This document shows, in pieces, positions 24,608 through 33,666 of a stretch of DNA of 37,680 nucleotides. The notes under the pieces are model-generated. The model saw nothing but the letters and a program-made list of their open reading frames with translations. It did no database searches and was not told the DNA's origin. This DNA comes from Planctomycetia bacterium (GTDB taxonomy: Bacteria; Planctomycetota; Planctomycetia; Pirellulales; UBA7805): contig JAIOQB010000358.1 in assembly GCA_021413585.1 (NCBI GenBank), positions 1-37,680 on the forward strand. Direction: 5' to 3'. Position 1 is the stretch's first letter. The number at the start of each line of letters is the position of its first letter. Position numbers and translations under genes: made by a program.

Positions 24608-25732
24608 GTGACGGAACCCTCGCATACTGCCGATGCCGCACGCCACATGGCGAGGGCCCTGGCGCTGGCTGCCCGAGGTGAGGGGCTAGTCGAGCCGAAC
24701 CCGATGGTTGGCTGCGTCATTGTCGCTCCTGATGGCACGGTAGTCGGCGAAGGCTGGCACACCGCATTTGGCCGGCCGCATGCCGAGGTCGAAGCGCTGC
24801 AAGTTGCCGGCGCTGCGGCACGCGGGGCCACGATGCATGTCACGCTCGAGCCCTGCTGCCATCACGGCAAGACGCCACCTTGCACCGACGCCCTGATCGC
24901 TGCGGGCATTCACCGCGTGGTCATCGCCCACCGCGATCCGTTTCCACAAGTCGACGGCGGCGGCATCCGGGCCCTTGAGCAAGCCGGCATCGAGGTTGAA
25001 GTAGGGTTGCTCGTAGCAGACGCCGGACGGCTGCTCGCTCCCTATCGCAAGCTCATCGCCACCGGCCGCCCTTGGGTGATCGCCAAATGGGCGATGACGC
25101 TCGACGGCAAGCTGGCCACCGCCGCGGGCGACAGTCGCTGGATCAGCGGCGAGGCGTCCCGCGCCGTCGGGCATCAGATCCGGGGCCGCGTTGATGCAAT
25201 CGTGGTGGGGCGCGGCACTGCTGAGGCCGACGATCCGCTGCTGACGGCCCGGCCCCCGGGCCCGCGCGTGCCGCTGCGCATCGTTCTCGACAGCCGAGCC
25301 ACTCTCTCACTCGACAGCCAGTTGGTCTGCACCGCCGGAGAGTCTCCCGTGCTAGTTGCCGCCAGCCAGGCTGCCAACGCAGCTCAAGTGAAGCAATTAA
25401 CCGCCGCAGGGTGCGAAGTCTTGCCGCTTGCCGGCGACACGTTGGCCACTCGGCTGGATGCCCTGCTACTGGAATTGGGGCGGCGCCGCAAGACGAACGT
25501 CCTGGTGGAAGGGGGCGCAAAAGTGCTGGGCAGTTTATTCGATGCCCGGGCGGTGGACGAGGTGCATGTCTTCATCGCCCCGCGAATTGCCGGGGGTGCG
25601 GCCGCGATTTCACCAGTTGGCGGCCAGGGCATCTCGCACATGGCGGACGCACTGGGGCTGGTCGACGTGAAGATCGAGCCGCTCGGCGACGACGTTTGGA
25701 TTCGCGGCCGAGTAGGGCCAGGGGAAGTGTGA
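24608..25732 (+). CDS. ribD: Bifunctional riboflavin biosynthesis deaminase/reductase
   Basis: 374 residues. The N-terminal half is a cytidine-deaminase-fold pyrimidine deaminase: EPNPMVGCVIVAPDG, zinc site His58-Ala-Glu60, and PCCHHGKTPPC supplying the two Cys ligands. The C-terminal half is the NADPH-dependent reductase: WVIAKWAMTLDGKLATAAGDSRWISG, DAIVVGRGTAEADDPLLTAR, VLVEGGAKVLGSLF and EVHVFIAPRIAGG. Together they carry out the two middle steps from GTP-derived pyrimidine to 5-amino-6-ribitylaminouracil phosphate. The GTG at 24608 gives the usual N-terminal length; an ATG at 24647 would clip the first helix. No Shine-Dalgarno is clear and a hairpin ends just upstream. No other rib gene is adjacent. 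Confidence 0.93.
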   Translation: MTEPSHTADAARHMARALALAARGEGLVEPNPMVGCVIVAPDGTVVGEGWHTAFGRPHAEVEALQVAGAAARGATMHVTLEPCCHHGKTPPCTDALIAAGIHRVVIAHRDPFPQVDGGGIRALEQAGIEVEVGLLVADAGRLLAPYRKLIATGRPWVIAKWAMTLDGKLATAAGDSRWISGEASRAVGHQIRGRVDAIVVGRGTAEADDPLLTARPPGPRVPLRIVLDSRATLSLDSQLVCTAGESPVLVAASQAANAAQVKQLTAAGCEVLPLAGDTLATRLDALLLELGRRRKTNVLVEGGAKVLGSLFDARAVDEVHVFIAPRIAGGAAAISPVGGQGISHMADALGLVDVKIEPLGDDVWIRGRVGPGEV

Positions 25733-25799
25733 AAACAGGGGGTGAGAGAGTGGTGTGAAGGTGTGAAGGGAAAGGATGGCCCATCGGCGCAAATCGGCA

Positions 25800-25827
25800 T
25801 TGGCTCTGTTGCCTGGCATGCTATGAT
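25800..25827 (+). promoter_or_regulatory. Sigma-70-type promoter
   Basis: TTGGCT (25800-25805) and TATGAT (25822-25827) with a 16-bp spacer, about 45 bp before the TTG start of the small gene at 25872. Confidence 0.45.
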
Positions 25828-25871
25828 TCACATTGCGTTGCCTTCACCATCATTCCGCGGGGGGAGAGATC

Positions 25872-26186
25872 TTGGCGTCAGTCTTTCAACCCGGCGATCC
25901 GGTGGTCTATCGCGCCACGAAGCACTCGGCCCACCCTGGCCCTCGTGCGCGGTCGATCAGCGCCGAGCGCAATGGCGAAGGCTACTCGTACGTGGTCGAA
26001 AAATTCTGGATCGTGGCCGAAACTCTGGGCGACGGGCAATTAATCCTCCGCACCCGCCGCGGCAAGACGCACCAGCTCCAGTCCAACGACCCACGGCTCC
26101 GCGCTGCCACCTGGTGGGAGCGTCTCTGGTATCGCAGCCGATTTCCCCGGTTGGATGAATTGCCGCCAGACGCTAGCGGCGATTGA
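25872..26186 (+). CDS. Small conserved planctomycete protein, function unknown
   Basis: 104 residues, soluble and basic. It begins with a TTG codon four bases after GGGGAGA; a further in-frame TTG at 25833 has no such site. The sequence opens SVFQPGDPVVYRATKHSAHPGPRA, a compact strand-rich start that suggests an SH3-like or CarD-like small barrel. KFWIVAETLGDGQLILRTRRGKTHQLQSNDPRLR and WWERLWYRSRFPRLDELPP follow. I recall closely similar short proteins in other planctomycetes but no assigned role. It is preceded by its own likely promoter and lies between ribD and uvrA on the same strand. Confidence 0.7.
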   Translation: MASVFQPGDPVVYRATKHSAHPGPRARSISAERNGEGYSYVVEKFWIVAETLGDGQLILRTRRGKTHQLQSNDPRLRAATWWERLWYRSRFPRLDELPPDASGD

Positions 26187-26252
26187 GCGGCGGATGTTGA
26201 TCCGAAGCGCCAGCCACCCAATTCATGACATCGCCTCCCCGCCGCAGCCGGG

Positions 26253-26282
26253 TTGTTCCTCTGAACGGGTGTCCCCTATAAT
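26253..26282 (+). promoter_or_regulatory. Sigma-70-type promoter for uvrA
   Basis: TTGTTC (26253-26258) and a perfect TATAAT (26277-26282) with an 18-bp spacer, 135 bp before the uvrA ATG. A family-B palindrome pair lies between promoter and gene. Confidence 0.55.
26262..26275 (+). promoter_or_regulatory. Possible SOS-box-like operator inside the uvrA promoter spacer
   Basis: TGAACGGGTGTCCC fits the Bacillus-type LexA consensus CGAACRNRYGTTYC at 12 of 14 positions and lies entirely between the -35 and -10. The position is right for a repressor site. Whether planctomycete LexA uses this motif is not something I can establish here. Confidence 0.3.
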
Positions 26283-26323
26283 GAGGCGTTTCCCCCGAGC
26301 CTGCTCGCATGTGAGCAAGGTCG

Positions 26324-26389
26324 GGGTGGCTGTGGCAACGCCCCAGTCGTATTGAGTCCACCGCATCTGGGGCGTTGCCCCAGGCACCC
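26324..26389. repeat. Inverted pair of REP-like palindromes, family B copy 2
   Basis: Left unit GGGTGGCTGTGGCAACGCC with CCAG following. Right unit is CTGGGGC-GTT-GCCCCAG (26367-26383), then GCACCC. Same arrangement as 13882-13946. It lies in the transcribed leader of uvrA. Confidence 0.75.
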
Positions 26390-26416
26390 TTCATCACGCC
26401 CAGCTGCCCTGCCGCC

Positions 26417-29400
26417 ATGCCCTCCGATATCGTCGTCCAGGGTGCCCGCGAGCATAATCTGCGCAGCATCAACGTCACGCTGCCGCGGAACCAGTTGATC
26501 TGCCTGACCGGGGTCTCCGGCTCCGGCAAGAGTTCGCTGGCTTTCGACACCGTCTACGCCGAAGGGCAGCGCCGCTACGTCGAAAGCCTCTCCAGCTTTG
26601 CCCGCCAGTTCCTCGGCCAGATGCCGAAACCCGAGGTGGACCACATCAGTGGGCTTAGCCCCACGATCTCCATCTCGCAAAAAACCTCGGGGCAGAACCC
26701 CCGCTCGACGGTCGGCACGATCACCGAGATTTACGATTACCTGCGCGTCCTCTATGCCCGCGTCGGCCAAGGGCATTGCCCTCAATGCCGCCGGCCGATC
26801 ACTGCCCAAACGCGCGAGCAGATCATCGAGCGGATGATGCTGCTGCCCTCCGGCGAACGGTTCATGGTCCTCGCGCCCGTCATTCGCGGCCAGAAGGGGG
26901 AATACCGCGACCTGTTCACCGACTTGATGAAACAGGGCTTCGTCCGGGCCCGCGTCGACGGCACTGTGGTTTCTCTCGGCGACAATCTACAACTCGACCG
27001 CCAGATGCGCCACAACATCGAAGTGGTCGTGGATCGACTTCGCGCCGACCGCGACGTCCGCCCCCGCCTGGCCGAAGCGGTCGAGTTGGCGCTGAAGCTC
27101 GGCGACGGCAACCTGATCGTGGCGCTGGAGACCGGCGGCGATAAACCAGCCGCGGCCAAGGAAGCCGCCCCAGTCGATCCGTCGCTTGCCGCGGAGGATG
27201 CCGATGCCGCCGGAGCGGACGCCAAGTCGGGACGGAAGAAAAAACGGGGCAACAGCGCCAAGGCCCGCCAGTCGGCCCAGCCGGGTGACATCACGCTCTC
27301 CGCTCACTACGCCTGCACCCATTGCGGCCTGAGCTTCGAGCCCCTGTCGCCGCAGTTATTCAGCTTCAACAGCCCGCAGGGGATGTGTACCGAGTGCGAC
27401 GGCCTGGGTGCGTTCTTCAGCTTCGACGCCCAACTCATGGTCCCGCTGCCCAAGCTGTCGTTCAAGCAAGGAGTGGTGGAAATCATCGGCCCCTGGAACG
27501 ACCTGGGACGCTGGCGGCGGCACGTCTACCGCGGCGTGGCGGAAACAATCGAGCGCGTGCGCGGCTTGCCCGAGGGGACGATGCTCGACACGCCGTGGCA
27601 AGATCTCGATCCGGCCCTGCAATCTGCCTGGCTGTGGGGCACCGGCGAGCAGCACATCACGTTCACCTGGAGGGCAGGGGCCAACGGCCAGAAATACGGC
27701 GGCCGTTACGAGGGGATCATCCCCGACCTGCTGTCCAAATATCGCAGCAGCAAGAGCACGCCGCAGATTCGCCAATTGGAAAAGTACATGAACGTGATTC
27801 GCTGCCCCGATTGCAGCGGCGAGCGGCTCAATCCCCAAGCCCGCGCGGTCACCGTCACCACGGCCGACGCCACATTCGCCGACGCTCAGGCTCGCTCGCT
27901 GCCGGAAGTGTGCGCCCTGCCAGTCAGCCGCGCCGTGGAGTTCTTCCGTTCGCTGCAACTCGACGCCACGCGGCAGGTGATCGCCACCGAGGTGCTCAAG
28001 GAAATCAGCGGCCGGCTGGGCTTCCTCGAAAACGTGGGGCTCGATTACCTCAGCTTGGATCGCACCGCGCCCACGCTCAGCGGCGGCGAGTCGCAGCGCA
28101 TCCGGTTGGCCGGCCAGATCGGCTGCGGCCTGGTGGGTGTGCTATACGTTCTCGACGAACCGTCGATCGGCCTGCATCCCCGCGACAATCAGCGGCTGAT
28201 CGACACGCTCTGCCAACTCCGCGACTTGGGCAACACGGTGGTCGTGGTCGAACACGATGAAGACACGATGCGCTCGGCCGATCACCTGATCGACTTCGGC
28301 CCCGGCCCGGGTGTCCGCGGCGGCGAGGTCGTGGCCGCCGGCTCGGCCGACGATATCGCCGGCGCTGCCCGCAGCCTCACCGGCGCGTATCTCAGCGGCC
28401 GCGAGCGGATTGAAGTGCCCAAGAAACGCCGCGCGGGCAACGGCAACGTGCTGAAGGTCGTCGGCGCCTCGCACAACAACCTCAAGAACATCGACATCGA
28501 GATTCCGCTGGGGCGATTCGTCTGCGTCTCCGGCGCGTCCGGCTCGGGCAAGAGTTCGCTGGTCAACGACATTCTGATCGAAGCCCTGGGGCGCGATCTC
28601 AACGGCGGGCGGGGCGAGCCGGGCCGGCACGAGCGAATCGAGGGGCTGAATCACCTCGACAAGATGATTGCCATCGACCAGTCCCCCATTGGCCGCACGC
28701 CGCGCAGCAACCCGGCCACGTACATCAAGGTCTTTGACGACATCCGCAAACTGTATGTGCAACTGACCGACTCCAAAACCCGCGGGTATCAACCAGGCCG
28801 GTTCAGCTTCAACGTCAGCGGCGGCCGTTGCGAAGCGTGCGAGGGGAATGGCTCGAACCGACTGGAGATGGATTTTCTAGCGGCCGTGTGGGTCACTTGC
28901 CCCGTCTGCCAAGGGCACCGGTTCAATCGAGAGACGCTGCAAGTCCGCTTCAAAGGGAAGTCGATCGCCGACGTGCTGGAAATGGACATCCAGCAAGCGC
29001 TCTCACACTTTGAAAACATCTCAACGATTCGCGACAAGCTGCAAACGCTGCACGACGTGGGGCTCGACTATTTGAAGTTGGGGCAACCGTCGCCCACGCT
29101 CTCCGGCGGCGAAGCGCAGCGGATCAAGCTGGCCCGCGAACTGGTCAAACGGAGCACCGGCAAGACGCTGTACCTGCTGGATGAGCCGACCACAGGGTTG
29201 CACTTCGCCGACATCAAGATGCTGCTCACGGTGCTGCACGGCTTCGTCGAGGCGGGCAATACGGTGCTGGTGGTCGAGCACAATCTGGACGTGATCAAGA
29301 CGGCCGATTGGGTGATTGACCTCGGCCCGGACGGCGGCGCCGGCGGCGGGCAGATCGTCGCCGCCGGCACGCCGGAAGACATTGCCAGAGCAAAAGATTC

Positions 29401-32400
29401 GCACACGGGGCAGGCACTAGCGCCGCTGCTGGGTGGGCCGAAGAAGTCGCTCCGCGCGTTGTCCTCCCCGAGCCGCTCCCTGAAGGGGAGGGGGAATATG
29501 TTCGACGCCGCCAGCGCGATTCGCGTGAAGGGCGCCCGGCAGCACAACCTCAAGGGGATCGACGTCGAGATCCCGCGCGACAAGATGACCGTCTGCTGCG
29601 GGATGAGCGGCTCCGGCAAAACGTCGCTCGCCATGGACACGATCTACGCCGAAGGGCAGCGGCGGTACGTCGAAAGTCTCAGCTCGTACGCCCGGCAGTT
29701 CGTGGCCCAAATGCAGAAGCCACAGCTCGATCACATCGAGGGGCTGTCGCCGGCCATCGCCATCGAACAGAAGCACATGGGGCACACGCCCCGCTCGACC
29801 GTCGGCACCGTGACCGAAATCTACGACTACCTGCGGATTCTGCTTTCCCGTTTGGGTACGCCCCATTGCCCCGCCTGCGATATCGCCATCGGCACACAAA
29901 CCACCGACCAGATTGTCGACAAGATCCTCAGCTTTCCCACCGGCACGCGGCTGTATCTGCTGGCCCCGCTGGGGATCCGCGTTGGCGAGCGCTATGAAAC
30001 GCTGTGGCAGGAAGTGCGGGCACGCGGCTACGTGCGCATCCGGGTCGACGGCCAGACGCACAACGTCGACGAGCTGCCGGAGATGGACCGCCGCCGCAAA
30101 CACGCCGTGGAAGTGGTGATCGACCGCATCACAGTCCGCCCTGACAGCCGTTCCAGAATCGCGGAGAGCATCGAAGCGGCTTTGTCACTTGGTGAGGGCG
30201 TAATGCATGTCGCCGTGGTGGACGACGCCCGGCCGGAAGAGCGCTGGGACACGCAAACCTTCAGCCAGCATTTTGCCTGCGACCGCTGCGGTCGCAGTTT
30301 CGAGCCGCTTTCGCCACACCATTTTTCGTTCAACAGCCCCTTGGGCTGGTGCCCTGCCTGCGAAGGATTGGGGACGCAAACCGGGGCCAACCTCTCGGCC
30401 CTGATTCGCGATCCAAAGCTGTCGCTCGCCGACGGCGCCGTGCGGCTCTGGCCGGGGATCGACAACCGGCTGTTCGGACCGATGCTCACCGCCCTGTGCG
30501 AGCAGACCGGCGTGCCGGCCGACGTGCCATTCAGCCAACTCACCAGCCGCCAGCGGCGCGTGGTGCTGTACGGGTGCGGCGAGCAGTGGATCGACGTCTT
30601 CCCCGCCAGCCGCGCGGGCAAAGCCCGCCGCAACGAGCCGCCGCTGATGCGGTTTCAATACAAAGGGCTCTACCCGGCGCTGGACGAAGCCTCCAAACTT
30701 TCGCCGCGCCTGCGGGCCCGGCTGGAGCAGTTCGTCGACGAGGTGGAATGCTCCACCTGCGGCGGCAGCCGGCTGCGCGACGACGCCGCGGCGATGCGGC
30801 TGCGCGGCTTGTCGATCCAGGATCTCTGCTGGCTGCCACTGTCTGAAGTCCAGAGTACCGTGGCCGGCTGGAAGCTCGACCCTCGCGAGAAAAAAATTGC
30901 CGGCGACCTGCTGCGCGAGGTGCTCAATCGAGTCGAGTTCCTCAATGACGTTGGCCTGGAATACCTGTCGCTGGGCCGACCTGCGCCGACGCTTTCAGGC
31001 GGCGAGTCGCAGCGGATCCGGCTCGCCAGCCAGGTCGGCAGCGGCTTGTGCGGCGTGCTGTACGTCCTCGACGAGCCCACGATCGGCCTGCATCCCCGCG
31101 ACAATCGGCGGCTGCTCACCGCACTCGAAAAGCTTCGCAACCTGGGCAACACGTTGCTGCTGGTGGAGCACGATCGCGAAGTGATCGCCGCGGCCGACGC
31201 CCTGCTGGACTTTGGCCCTGCTGCCGGAGTCCACGGAGGCCAGATCGTCGCTCGCGGCACGCCGGCGGAAGTGACCGGCAATAAGCAGTCCGTTACCGGC
31301 GCCTTCTTAAGCGGCCGCAAAGCGATTCCGGTTCCCACGAACCGGCGGCCGGCGCGCGACGAGGGGCCCTGGCTCTCCATCGTCGGCGCGCGGCACAACA
31401 ACCTGCGCGAAGTCTCGGTGCGGATTCCGCTCGGCACGCTCACTGCGGTCACGGGTGTGAGCGGCAGCGGCAAAAGTTCGCTCGTCGAGGACGTGCTATA
31501 CAACGCCCTGGCGCGGCGGCTGCATCGGGCGGCAACCATCGTCGGTGCCCACGACGAATTGCGCGGCGTCGAGCAGATCAACAAGGTCATCCGCGTCGAT
31601 CAGCAGCCGTTGGGCAACACGCCCACGTCGAACCCGGCGACGTACACCGGCGCGTTCGACCTGATCCGCACTCTGTATGCCCAATTGCCCGACTCGAAAT
31701 TGCGCGGCTTCACCGCCCGCCGGTTCAGCTTCAACGCCCCCGGCGGCCGCTGCGAGGCGTGCGAAGGAAACGGCCAACAGCGGATCGAGATGCACTTCCT
31801 GCCCGACATTTGGGTCGAATGCGACACCTGCCGCGGCCGCCGCTACGAGCCGGAAACGCTCAGCGTGCGGTTCCACGGCCAGTCGATTGCCGACGTGCTG
31901 GGCATGTCGTGCGAGACGGCGCTGAAGCTGTTCGAGAATATCCCCAAGGTCCGCCGCATCCTGCAAACGCTGTGCGACGTCGGCCTGGGTTACGTGCAGC
32001 TCGGCCAGCCCGCACCGACGCTCTCCGGCGGCGAGGCGCAACGCGTCAAGCTGGCGGCAGAGCTGGCCCGCCCCGACACGGGGCAGACGTTGTACCTGCT
32101 CGACGAGCCCACCACAGGGCTGCATTTCGAAGATCTTGCCCGGCTGCTCGACGTACTGCACCGGCTGGTCGACCTGGGCAACACAGTGGTCGTGATCGAG
32201 CACAACCTGGACGTGATCAAAAGCGCCGATTGGGTGATCGACCTCGGCCCCGAGGCGGGTGAAGCCGGAGGGCACGTCGTCGCCGCCGGCACGCCCGAGC
32301 AGATTGTCGAGCGCGGGCTCGCATTCAACCGCCTCGCCCTGGCCCCGCCCGCCGAAACGAATGGCACTCCAAAAAAGTCCCGTTCCGCAGCAAAGAAAAC

Positions 32401-33565
32401 TAAAACGAAAAAACTCGCCGGCGCGGATGCCACCGCCGCCCATTCACCATCCACCATTCTCCCTCCACCATCCTTCCGCTCCCACACCGGTGAAGCTTTG
32501 GCCCCCGTCCTCGAAGCCGGCCCGCACGTCGAGCGCAAGCCGCACGACTTCGCCGCGGCTGAGCAATTGCGCCGCACCGACCTGGAGTTGCACGAAGTGG
32601 GGCGCGACGCGCGGATGCCGTGGGAGACCGATGGCGAGCGGTGGCACACCCGCGATCGGCTGGCCCGCAACGGCCAGCGGGCCCGCTGGGACGGCACGGT
32701 GCTCACTCGCCTCGTGGAGACAATCCACAAACTGGGCGAGTTCAGCCCCACCGAGTGGAGCGACCGCAGCGTGGTCGAGATCGCCGGCCTGACGAAGTCG
32801 CACGGCTGGTTCTTCCACGCACTCACAGGCGAGGAATGGCTGGTGAAGCTGAAGTTCCGCGTCGCCAAGCGAACATTCGACCGCGAGAAGCTCGCCCAGC
32901 GGATCGGCATGACGCCGCTCAATGAACTGGACGACCTGCCGGTGTATGGAACCGACCGTCGCGTCGAGGTCCGCAATCTGCGCGGTCCCTGGCAGGAAAT
33001 CGAGTTGAAGGTTCACTCGCTCAAGGAAATCGACTATCCGGAGTTCTGGCAATTTGTCGAGCAGGCCGTGGCCGGCTTTCAGCGCTTCGCCGAGAAGCGC
33101 GAAGAGCGGCCCGAAGACCTGATGCCGTGGCGCGTGCTAGGGCAGAAATGGCACCTGGCGCGGAAGGGTTTCCCGCCCGGTCAGGCACCCGCGTGGCCGG
33201 TGGCATTGCTAGAAGACCTGTGCGAACGGCTGCGCGAGGCGGCACCCGAAGGGCAGTTCCTCTGGAACAACCAGCAACTGGTACACCTGTTCGTCCGCGG
33301 CCAGCGCGAACCGTGGGCCACATTGCACACCAAGCGGCCCGACGCGATCGAGTTGGTGCTCAACGGCCCCCGCGGCATCGTGCCGCTGGGGCGGATCGCG
33401 CACTTAGGCGCCGCCCGCGCCGTGGTAACCAACGGCCAGCGCGACGCGGTGAAGCTGAAGTTCCGCCGCCCTGCCGATTTGGCGCGGAGCGACGCGGAGC
33501 ATGGCGACCTGGCGGCCCTGCTGCGGGAGCATCTGGCCGCGGCGCTGGGGGCGGTAACCCCATAG
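26417..33565 (+). CDS. uvrA: Giant UvrA: two complete UvrA units in tandem plus C-terminal extension
   Basis: 2382 residues; ordinary UvrA is about 950. It is the damage-recognition ATPase of nucleotide excision repair. Unit 1 (residues 1 to about 1027) and unit 2 (1028 to about 2033) each hold two ABC ATPase halves. There are four Walker A motifs (GVSGSGKSS, GASGSGKSS, GMSGSGKTS, GVSGSGKSS) and four intact signatures (LSGGESQRIRLA and LSGGEAQRIKLA in unit 1; LSGGESQRIRLA and LSGGEAQRVKLA in unit 2). Each unit also has its zinc-finger cysteines (CEACEGNG with CPVC or CDTC). So no copy looks dead. Unit 1 has a Lys/Ala-rich insert near residues 250-290. The last 350 residues are an extension with no motif I know. 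Double UvrA proteins are known in Chlamydia, so the fusion may be old in the PVC group. The ATG at 26417 gives the canonical MPSDIVVQGAREHNL start. Confidence 0.93.
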   Translation: MPSDIVVQGAREHNLRSINVTLPRNQLICLTGVSGSGKSSLAFDTVYAEGQRRYVESLSSFARQFLGQMPKPEVDHISGLSPTISISQKTSGQNPRSTVGTITEIYDYLRVLYARVGQGHCPQCRRPITAQTREQIIERMMLLPSGERFMVLAPVIRGQKGEYRDLFTDLMKQGFVRARVDGTVVSLGDNLQLDRQMRHNIEVVVDRLRADRDVRPRLAEAVELALKLGDGNLIVALETGGDKPAAAKEAAPVDPSLAAEDADAAGADAKSGRKKKRGNSAKARQSAQPGDITLSAHYACTHCGLSFEPLSPQLFSFNSPQGMCTECDGLGAFFSFDAQLMVPLPKLSFKQGVVEIIGPWNDLGRWRRHVYRGVAETIERVRGLPEGTMLDTPWQDLDPALQSAWLWGTGEQHITFTWRAGANGQKYGGRYEGIIPDLLSKYRSSKSTPQIRQLEKYMNVIRCPDCSGERLNPQARAVTVTTADATFADAQARSLPEVCALPVSRAVEFFRSLQLDATRQVIATEVLKEISGRLGFLENVGLDYLSLDRTAPTLSGGESQRIRLAGQIGCGLVGVLYVLDEPSIGLHPRDNQRLIDTLCQLRDLGNTVVVVEHDEDTMRSADHLIDFGPGPGVRGGEVVAAGSADDIAGAARSLTGAYLSGRERIEVPKKRRAGNGNVLKVVGASHNNLKNIDIEIPLGRFVCVSGASGSGKSSLVNDILIEALGRDLNGGRGEPGRHERIEGLNHLDKMIAIDQSPIGRTPRSNPATYIKVFDDIRKLYVQLTDSKTRGYQPGRFSFNVSGGRCEACEGNGSNRLEMDFLAAVWVTCPVCQGHRFNRETLQVRFKGKSIADVLEMDIQQALSHFENISTIRDKLQTLHDVGLDYLKLGQPSPTLSGGEAQRIKLARELVKRSTGKTLYLLDEPTTGLHFADIKMLLTVLHGFVEAGNTVLVVEHNLDVIKTADWVIDLGPDGGAGGGQIVAAGTPEDIARAKDSHTGQALAPLLGGPKKSLRALSSPSRSLKGRGNMFDAASAIRVKGARQHNLKGIDVEIPRDKMTVCCGMSGSGKTSLAMDTIYAEGQRRYVESLSSYARQFVAQMQKPQLDHIEGLSPAIAIEQKHMGHTPRSTVGTVTEIYDYLRILLSRLGTPHCPACDIAIGTQTTDQIVDKILSFPTGTRLYLLAPLGIRVGERYETLWQEVRARGYVRIRVDGQTHNVDELPEMDRRRKHAVEVVIDRITVRPDSRSRIAESIEAALSLGEGVMHVAVVDDARPEERWDTQTFSQHFACDRCGRSFEPLSPHHFSFNSPLGWCPACEGLGTQTGANLSALIRDPKLSLADGAVRLWPGIDNRLFGPMLTALCEQTGVPADVPFSQLTSRQRRVVLYGCGEQWIDVFPASRAGKARRNEPPLMRFQYKGLYPALDEASKLSPRLRARLEQFVDEVECSTCGGSRLRDDAAAMRLRGLSIQDLCWLPLSEVQSTVAGWKLDPREKKIAGDLLREVLNRVEFLNDVGLEYLSLGRPAPTLSGGESQRIRLASQVGSGLCGVLYVLDEPTIGLHPRDNRRLLTALEKLRNLGNTLLLVEHDREVIAAADALLDFGPAAGVHGGQIVARGTPAEVTGNKQSVTGAFLSGRKAIPVPTNRRPARDEGPWLSIVGARHNNLREVSVRIPLGTLTAVTGVSGSGKSSLVEDVLYNALARRLHRAATIVGAHDELRGVEQINKVIRVDQQPLGNTPTSNPATYTGAFDLIRTLYAQLPDSKLRGFTARRFSFNAPGGRCEACEGNGQQRIEMHFLPDIWVECDTCRGRRYEPETLSVRFHGQSIADVLGMSCETALKLFENIPKVRRILQTLCDVGLGYVQLGQPAPTLSGGEAQRVKLAAELARPDTGQTLYLLDEPTTGLHFEDLARLLDVLHRLVDLGNTVVVIEHNLDVIKSADWVIDLGPEAGEAGGHVVAAGTPEQIVERGLAFNRLALAPPAETNGTPKKSRSAAKKTKTKKLAGADATAAHSPSTILPPPSFRSHTGEALAPVLEAGPHVERKPHDFAAAEQLRRTDLELHEVGRDARMPWETDGERWHTRDRLARNGQRARWDGTVLTRLVETIHKLGEFSPTEWSDRSVVEIAGLTKSHGWFFHALTGEEWLVKLKFRVAKRTFDREKLAQRIGMTPLNELDDLPVYGTDRRVEVRNLRGPWQEIELKVHSLKEIDYPEFWQFVEQAVAGFQRFAEKREERPEDLMPWRVLGQKWHLARKGFPPGQAPAWPVALLEDLCERLREAAPEGQFLWNNQQLVHLFVRGQREPWATLHTKRPDAIELVLNGPRGIVPLGRIAHLGAARAVVTNGQRDAVKLKFRRPADLARSDAEHGDLAALLREHLAAALGAVTP
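29462..29497. repeat. Family F repeat encoding the linker between the two UvrA units
   Basis: CCTCCCCGAGCCG, then CTCCC-TGAA-GGGGAG and GGGGAAT. It matches the intergenic unit at 15554-15590 over most of its length. It is read in frame as SSPSRSLKGRGN, and its right arm (GGGGAGGGGGAAT) forms a Shine-Dalgarno-like sequence directly before the in-frame ATG at 29498, where unit 2 begins. Confidence 0.7.
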
Positions 33566-33595
33566 CCCCGGGCTCTGCCCGGGGGTCGCACTGCC
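33562..33595 (+). repeat. Left inverted repeat (family D copy 2) flanking the transposase pseudogene
   Basis: 34 bp beginning ATAG and containing CCCCGGGC-TCT-GCCCGGGG (33566-33584), then GTCGCACTGCC. It is 32/34 identical to the reverse complement of 34198-34231. Its TAG is the uvrA stop codon. Confidence 0.8.
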
Positions 33596-33666
33596 GGCAA
33601 CCTCACTATTAGAAAAATCCCGCCCGGCCCTTGCATAAGGTTACATCTGTTCACTATCATGCCGGC

